A stretch of 64,000 nucleotides of DNA from Bidens hawaiensis (taxonomy: Eukaryota; Streptophyta; Magnoliopsida; Asterales; Asteraceae): the NCBI GenBank assembly GCA_021521415.1, contig JAIQDT010002842.1, forward strand, positions 259,001-323,000. Reading direction: 5' to 3'. The position numbers and the translations under genes were made by a program. This document shows, piece by piece, positions 57,306 through 64,000 of this stretch (position 1 is its first letter; each line of letters begins with the position of its first letter). The notes beneath the pieces were generated by a model. It saw nothing but the letters and a program-made list of their open reading frames with translations, had not been told where the DNA came from and ran no database searches.

Positions 57306-60300
57306 TTATTTGAAGCGCTTGGACTGCCAGTCTCTGCAACTATGAATTCCATGTTCGTGACACACACGAACGACTCGTTGGAATTGCATAGCCAGGTCGT
57401 AATCTTCTTGGCGTTCAAACAAAATCTGCTTCCTGTGTAGCACGTCGTTGTCTGTCTCTGATAAATTAACCAACCACATCGGGTCGATTATCTTGATGAG
57501 CTCGGTCTGCAGTCCTCGGCCACGAAAAATAACGGCCTCGCCAGTACGATTGTCATAGTACCAACGGTTGAAAGACAGATAAATATCTTGAGGCATTGTC
57601 TTCACAGGAACCTTTTTCATTGTCTTTGGCGGCTTCACTTTCAAGACAAGTTTTTTCCAGCCGGTCCTTGGATCAATCTCATTAATGCGCTTACGTCTTG
57701 GGACCTGGGGCTTGAAGAATTTGAAGCCATGATTGACCTCGAACAGTAAGTGTTGATGAAACCACTCAGCCGTTGGGTGACCCCCACGATTGATAAATGG
57801 ACGTCTCGCGAGGGTACGTACATAACAACGCGGTAGAGTTAAAACATTCATTATCCTCTCGTAATACTAGACACCCTTTTCCCACTTGACTATACATACT
57901 TTAAGGTCAGAGTCATAAGCCCATGAAACAGTATCACCGTGTACCTTTGAAACAGTCTTGAAGGTAGTCACCTGATTAGTCTCAATCCAAGCAGCAGCAG
58001 TATCTTTTCTTTCTTGATCTACATAACGATAAGCACTGATAATTTTACCCACTTTATGACGTTTGAACCATCTATCTATGTCATCATCAGTCACTTCAAT
58101 TACATCTTCATGAAATACCGGAGCACCTTGATCAACGTTTGCGTGTTGATACAAGTCCGGGTACTCTTCAGCAGTCACATCCTCCATCTCAATCTCTTCA
58201 TCCTCATAAATAAAATCCGTATCCATACACAACGGATCAACTTCCAATTCTTCCTCAGTGATCACTTCGACATCGGGCTTAGTCTCTAAAGCAGTCAACT
58301 GATCATCATTCAGCCCAAGCAGAATCGAAATCTGCTCCCGTGTCAAGGATCTAACCACAAACTCACCAACCTCTATCTCATCTCTGTTTACCAGACTACG
58401 AACCACCCCTGATCCATCAACAAAAATCACTGTATTAGCTGCAATCATTTAAATTGGCTTGGCAGCTGTTGGATCTTGATAGGTAGTTATCTGCTTGCTC
58501 GAATCCTCACCGCCACTAACACCAGCACTAGAGGATGAACCATGCGATTGTTTAGGCTCACCTCCTGCATCAGATTCGTCAGGATCATCATCGTCATTCT
58601 TAAGTTTCTTGAGGGCATCTTCTTTACAAGTTAATTGTAAGATCAACTCTTCTTGTTTCTTTAATTTCACCCCCTGAGACTCAACAATTGTACGCAACGA
58701 TTTAGTCTCCTTCTGACAGAAAGAAATGTAACTCATCATTCGTCGTTGATTCTCCATGAGTCTTTCTTGAGTTTGACGGTCAGCTGCCATTTGATTTTCA
58801 TATAGATGTAGCAGATTTAGTAGTATTTCAGTTTGACGACCTGGTGGCAAGTTGTATACAGATGGATGAACAGGTTGAATAGGTCCTTGAGGCCGAGTAA
58901 TTCTCATGAAAGAGATATCACTAGGCGGAGGTGGAGGAAGAGTAGTTGTTGGCGGAGGAGGAGGTCTCATTGATGTGATAGGAGATACTGTAGACAATGC
59001 AGCAGAAGGCCTCGGTATCTCGGTTAATGCCATTTGAGGAATAAGACCGAGACTCTCATGTGACACCATCGTCGTCGTCAAGGTAAGCATCGGAGTGCTA
59101 GTAGTTAGCGGCACCGCCGAGCTTTAAGGAGTTGATTGACGTGGTGGTAATGTTCCAATAATTACCCCAGCCCCAGCAGACACACGGGGCTTCTTTGATG
59201 GTTCACCAGTAGCTACAGCTTTACCCTTTCTTTTTCTTTCCAGCTGAGCTTTCATGGTAGCAGCTAGAGCAGCATCGACTGCATCTTGTTGTTCTTTAAG
59301 AGCTCGTTCACCAGCTCCACCATCACCATCATTATCATCATTGTCACCATCATCATTTTCACCATCATCATCTCCACCATCATTGTTCCCACCTTCTCCC
59401 CCTTCACGCTCGGAATCCGAATCATCGTGGATCCAGCGCTCATTAGGAGGACATACGTAATCCGGATTGATTATATGACCAATCATCCGTTTATCCTGTG
59501 GCTTTTCTTTTCTATAGATTAACATACGATGCACCGTTTCAGCTTTCATATGTTCCATATCAAGAACATCGTTCACCAACGATCGATCAATCACCAAGTT
59601 CGGAATCAAATCCTGAATAATTAGTTGTAAAAAGCGAGGGTACATCAAGAACTTCTTTGACGGTAGAGTTTGCTGAACTTGCTCTTTCAGATGATCAAAG
59701 ATGAGTTCTGAGTAGTTGAAAGACTTGTTCAGGATTAGAGCAACAAATGCCGATTGCAAACTTAGTCTACACTCATTAAAACCACCGCGACGTCCACTCA
59801 TACAATGAAGTAAAACATGCAACAGATACTTGTATGGTGGACACAACCCATTCTTCTTTAACATAGATTTACGAATATCACCTCCATAATTCAAGCGTGT
59901 GAATAAACCCCTAACCAATGTACTGTCAAATTCACTTGGGTTATCATCATTATCGTCAAATTGAAGTACCCGACAAATGACCTCAACATCAATCGTAATT
60001 GGAATCTGATTAATTGTAGCTCGAACCCAATTATCTTCCTCAACATATTCCGCCGTGTTTCAAAACTGCCTGATTATACTAAGATACACTTTAGGTTTAG
60101 CAGTGATTGCATAGTGTATCTTTGAACGTCGTAAGAAAGTCAACATAGCTCCAAACGTTCTTAAATCAGTCACATCTTGATCAACATAAGCACAAATGTT
60201 GTGCTTCTTATTGAACGGCAATAAGATCACTTCAGCTTGTTGATCTTGTTGTTGTGGTTGTCCTTGTGGAGGTTGTTCCTGTGGCGGTTGATTTTGTTGT

Positions 60301-60314
60301 TCTTGATCAGCCAT
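57306..60314 (-). pseudogene. Lone large ORF of TE-B, 1003 codons with four in-frame stops
   Basis: It starts ATG 60314 (ADQEQQNQPP, Gln/Pro-rich) and ends TAA 57306. It stays in one frame throughout but is interrupted by TGA at 60060, TAA at 59124, TAA at 58449 and TAG at 57867. The N-terminal module has FNKKHNICAYV, LTFLRRSKIHYAI, YKYLLHVLLHCMSGRRGG, FNYSELIFDHL and FLMYPRFLQLII. A Gly/Asp/Glu-rich linker (about 59350-59430) and a basic KRKGKAVATGEPSKKPR follow, then a Pro/Ser/Thr-rich segment and a likely coiled coil (58600-58800). An acidic region (about 58100-58250) precedes the C-terminal domain, with FKPQVPRRKRIN, KPPKTMK, YYDNRTGEAVIF and QFQRVVRVCHE. No protease, RT or integrase motif is seen. 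It is related to the TE-A extra ORF. Function unknown. Confidence 0.75.
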
Positions 60315-61724
60315 GTTTTACTGTATAAATAAAACCGAATATGAGAATAGATATCAGAATATATAATCAAAAGATATGTGTAATTAATCTATTTACGTAT
60401 TAGACTATTTAAATCCTATAATTAAAATAAATGAAAATTGAAATTAATTTAGATTAATTAATTAATTAAAATTATTTTATTTTTTTTAAATTGTCATTCG
60501 TTGGGAATCACACTGATTCGTTATAATAAGATAACGAATCAGGCGATTCGCTATCAAGTAAATGTTTTAACGAACTGAATATAGCGAATAATTATTTAAT
60601 TTTAACGAACTACACGCTAGTTCGTTATAAAAAAAGCGAATTCAAATCTGATTCGTGTAACATCTTATTCGCTTAGCTAGTTCGTGTAAATCTTAACGAA
60701 TTGGACACGAAACAGTTCCAATTCACTAAGACTAACGAGTGGTCATAATTAAGACTTGTTCTTTGACTTCATAAAGTCAAGGTCAAAATTAGGATGAACA
60801 CAGATAGTCAACAATATGAACCCGGGGACGATTAGGCCATAACTATCGTCGAATCATCACAATAATGAGCTCGTTGTACTCGGAATTACATACATAATCG
60901 AAGAGGTATGAGATTAAGACTCAAAATCTCTAAGTACATAGGTTAAACGAACCCACAATAAACACCAATAACACGAAACAATAATTAACCCGGCAAACAA
61001 CAATCAAAACATGATTGAAGCCCACCAAGGGTATCGGAATATGATTCCGATCACAATGACATCAAAAACATACAGTTATTAACATAAATTACACACAAAT
61101 AGGTTTCAAAACTTCGGAAACCCTTAAACTCTTAAAAGTTTATAATTTAACTATCAACTCTTAGCCATTTTTGACGAAAATTATATCGCCAGGATCGGCT
61201 ATACATTAGATACCCAAATATATCTTTGAAATATCCAAACAAGAAAGTCGAGATTTCAGAGAAAATTTGAACAGGGTTTCTTAAAGATGAAGGAAGAAGG
61301 CGAACAGTGAACGCCTGTTCTTTTTCTTGTCTTATATAACATAGCACGCAACCCAAGGTACTGCTTGGACGAATCAGACGATTCGTTTAAATTAAAGTTA
61401 ACGAATTGGTCCATTCGCTAACTCAATTCGTTACCTTATGTTGGCGAATCGCTACTTGATTCGTGACGCGATTCGTTAAATATACATAACGAAGGGATGA
61501 TTCATTACAGAGTGCGGAAGCGAATTAGGTTAGCGAACCAGAAGCTAGTTCGCTAAAGAATCACCTAGTTCGTTATCCATAAATAACGAATTGGATTTTA
61601 ACGAAATAAACTCTTTTATTTAATTTTAAATTAAATGATTAAATGAATTAAATAAATGAATTAATTAAAGAATTAAATAAATAAATAAATTAGGTTATCA
61701 AGAAACTCTTTTATCCTGACAACC
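60315..61724 (-). other. Leader and 5' LTR-like region of TE-B
   Basis: A TATATAAG box on the minus strand (61331-61338) is followed by a transcript-like leader toward the ORF start at 60314. TTCGTTA/TAACGAA hairpins occur at 60513-60542 (perfect 11-bp arms), 60603-60627 (10-bp arms) and 61530-61556 (9-bp arms). A possible LTR start TGTCAGGATAAAAG (minus) lies at 61724. It does not align end to end with the 3' LTR, so the left part of TE-B is unresolved. Confidence 0.4.
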
Positions 61725-63248
61725 AAATACGTTAAGAATGTTTCAGATTTCTGAAACATAACTTAAAATTATTTAAGTATTTTGTACAAACAAAACGAAA
61801 ATATTTTTGGTATTTTGCAAAAATTAAAGAATGTATTGCCAAAAAAAATAGACAATCTTTTTGTGTTTTTCAATGATTTTATCAAAAACAGTACATATTT
61901 TTGTATTTTTGATGAGTTTGAGCAGAGAATTATGTTGACCAAATTGCCCTTCCATCACAGTTTTATATTTCAGCGATATTATGACTGGCGATAAGTCGGT
62001 CATTGGTATTGTTATCCACATAAATCTAATAACACACATTCAAGTATTTTTGTGATATGATTAAATAGTTCAATTAAAGCACCGAATATCAGAAACTATC
62101 AGCCTCTAATCTCGGTTCAAGCTGAATTTGATTTTTGCCAAATCACCCCAACTTGACTTAAACCATTATATTGTTGATCAAAATTTTGATACCTATTTTG
62201 AAATTTTGAGCAATGCATAAAGTTTCCTTTACTGTGAGTGAGTATGCACGAGTCCATCTGTCGGCTTACATACATTGTATCCCCTGGGGTCCGTTTCTTA
62301 ATGGTATTAAGACGCACGCAAGGGAGGAACAATTGTATGACTAACAGCGGATTTTGATCAAGTCAGCAATTTAAATTGTACCAAGTACAGCGGTGATCAA
62401 GTTTAATGACTTTGGGTTTGCTCTAGAAGGCGAGTGAAATATTCATGCTTATGAATACCCAGATGGTTAAGCCGCATAAAGACTCACAGTGTCCAGAATC
62501 TTAACGCTTGTTATTTGCTTTATTTTATTTTTGGGTGATCAACAAATATAAGGCTTGAGTATGACTGGACATTTCTGTCATCCTCACCGAGACTTTTGCT
62601 ATAGACTAACACCCCTTTCAATTTGGCGTTTCTTTATGTTTATATCACATACTTTACTCTACTGGGTTGTTTTAAGACCTACCAATGCACCAATGCAATT
62701 AAGCACACGATCTTTTAAGCTTATTTTTTTGCTGAATTTGGGGTCAAGGTAATCAATGTACTATCATGTTCTCTTTTTGCTTCAAAAACTCAAAATTTTG
62801 AGAAGCATAAAATAAAGAAAAGATAAATTTAATCGCCCCAGTTAACTTAAGTTTATAAATAAATGGCTAACCATCAATTCACAAGTGAATCATAGGACCA
62901 AGACATGCAAGCATGCTTCCAAACTTAAATAACCGACGTAATTTTCAGCGAGAAAATAATCTAAAAACGTCTGCAAAAATCTTTTTGGTTTTTCTCTGTA
63001 CAAACTTTAAAAACACAATTTTTTTTTGTTTTCAAAATTTTAAAATGTTTTTGGTTTTTCTAAATATTTGAAGAGAAAAACATTAAATAACAAAAATCAC
63101 AATATTTTTTTTAAATTTTGGAATTTTTTTTAATGTTTTGGATTTTATCTAAACAAACGAAAACACACTCTTTTTGTATTTTCTAGATTTTCACCCCCTA
63201 AAACCAAAATAAATTTTAAAAGAAAGATATGATAGAAAATAAAGATAG
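61725..63248. other. Non-coding, probably the 3' region of the copia element at the right edge
   Basis: AT-rich sequence with long T and A runs at 62960-63140 and no supported gene. It lies downstream (minus strand) of a copia RNase H end, so at least part may be untranslated sequence or LTR of that element. Confidence 0.35.
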
Positions 63249-64000
63249 TCATCCTTGTTTAAGGATATCAGCGAGGGTCTTCAATCCGTTTAAATCAAGC
63301 AAAAATTTAAAACGCATTTTGTCAAAAGCTTTAGTAAACAGATCGGCTTTCTGAAAATCAGTATGTACTTTCTCAAGATCGATTAATTTCTTTTCATAGC
63401 AATCCCGTATAAAATGATATCGAATTTCGATATGTTTCATTTTAGAATGTTGTACGGGATTCTTGGTGATACTAATAGCAGCAGAATTATCAATCAAAAT
63501 AGGAGTAGTAAGAAACTTCAAACCGTAGTCGCGAAGATGTTGTTGTATCCACAAAACCTGGGAACAGCAACTCGAGGCTGCAACATACTCAGCTTCGGCG
63601 GTTGAAGTGGAGACCATTGTCTTCTTCTTACACTGCCAGGAAACAAGCCGGTTTCCTAAAAATTGACATCCTCCAGTCGTTGATTTGAAATTGATCTTGC
63701 ATCCTCCATAATCTGAGTCTGAGTAGGCAGTAAGAACGAAAGTATCATCCTTGGGGTACCACAACCCGATGTCTGGATTTCCCCTCAAATACTGAAGAAT
63801 TCTCTTGACTGCAGCTAGGTGAGTCACTCGTGGACTTGCTTGATACCTAGCACAAAGACAAACAGCAAACATAATATCAGGGCGAGAAGCCGTTAAATAC
63901 ATTAAAGAACCAATCATGGCACGATAGAGGGTAGGATCAACAGAATCCTCCAATTCATCCGGTGATAAATTGTGCCCTACTGGAAGAGGAGTTGAAGGGA
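63249..64000 (-). CDS. Copia pol, end of RT and RNase H, cut by the window edge
   Basis: The open frame runs from the window end to a stop at 63249. The RT-connection block YRAMIGSLMYLTASRPDIMFAV is followed by RNase H: VLTAYSDSDYGG, KSTTGGCQFLG, SWQCKKKTMVSTSTAEAEYVAA, LIDNSAAISITKNPVQHSKMKHIEIRYHFIRD and the terminal ADLFTKAFDKMRFKFLL. This is typical plant Ty1/copia. No stop or frameshift is seen in this part. It is separate from TE-B and lies on the same strand. Confidence 0.9.
   Translation of the reverse strand, partial: PSTPLPVGHNLSPDELEDSVDPTLYRAMIGSLMYLTASRPDIMFAVCLCARYQASPRVTHLAAVKRILQYLRGNPDIGLWYPKDDTFVLTAYSDSDYGGCKINFKSTTGGCQFLGNRLVSWQCKKKTMVSTSTAEAEYVAASSCCSQVLWIQQHLRDYGLKFLTTPILIDNSAAISITKNPVQHSKMKHIEIRYHFIRDCYEKKLIDLEKVHTDFQKADLFTKAFDKMRFKFLLDLNGLKTLADILKQG

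Noticed and set aside
57306..60314. Programmed stop-codon readthrough in the TE-B ORF
   Set aside because: Four stops of three types without a shared context are better explained by decay. Single-stop readthrough cannot be excluded for intact relatives.

Overview
The window is eukaryotic nuclear DNA from a flowering plant. The host genes are intron-split, have GT/AG splice sites, belong to plant families (mitochondrial 2-oxoglutarate dehydrogenase E1, a phytocyanin, an FkbM-type methyltransferase, a GlcAT14-type glycosyltransferase), and sit far apart in AT-rich DNA full of LTR retrotransposons. The style of the elements (long LTRs opening TGTCACACCCC, copia elements with an extra downstream reading frame) suggests a eudicot, probably Asteraceae. 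That placement is from memory and is moderate in confidence at best.

Bases 1-19,200 are relatively gene-bearing. They hold the 3' end of a retroelement (TE-B', 1-999), a GTCAA-rich tandem repeat, a Helitron-like element, a phytocyanin gene (5531-5926, minus), a complete six-exon OGDH E1 gene (7836-11533, plus, 1017 residues), a degenerate tandem array split by a small TIR element, and an FkbM-family methyltransferase gene (15395-16617, minus) with a frameshift and a 1-kb inverted-repeat element just upstream of its start.

Bases 19,200-34,500 hold a young but frameshifted Ty1/copia element (TE-C, 19393-25692). Its right side runs into a second copy of its own left flank, as if an occupied and an empty allele were joined. 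Next come the last exons of a GlcAT14-like gene, cut off by a Ty3/gypsy Tat-lineage element (TE-D, about 27645-33110, minus), and then the end of a long LTR (LTR3).

Bases 34,500-55,500 are a stack of nested insertions. A minus-strand reverse-transcriptase gene of an uncommon plant type (RT-G) is split in three pieces by a solo LTR (LTR2, target duplication AAACT) and by a 16-kb copia/Sirevirus-like element (TE-A, target duplication AGGGT). TE-A has lost almost all of pol, contains another solo LTR (LTR1, target duplication GTGCA), and carries a roughly 5-kb degenerate reading frame where Sireviruses carry an env-like gene.

Bases 55,500-64,000 hold TE-B, a minus-strand element whose only visible protein is a 1003-codon frame interrupted by four in-frame stops, and at the edge the RNase H end of another copia element.

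The most interesting signal is shared by the elements. (i) The TE-A extra ORF and the lone TE-B ORF are related, although their LTRs are unrelated. (ii) TE-B, TE-B' and LTR1 all carry clusters of small hairpins built on TTCGYTA/TARCGAA. Several in TE-B and one in TE-B' keep a GGGATGT-like loop, and stem changes in TE-B are compensated on the opposite arm. Most of the window is decayed transposon sequence; OGDH and the phytocyanin are the only reading frames that look intact.
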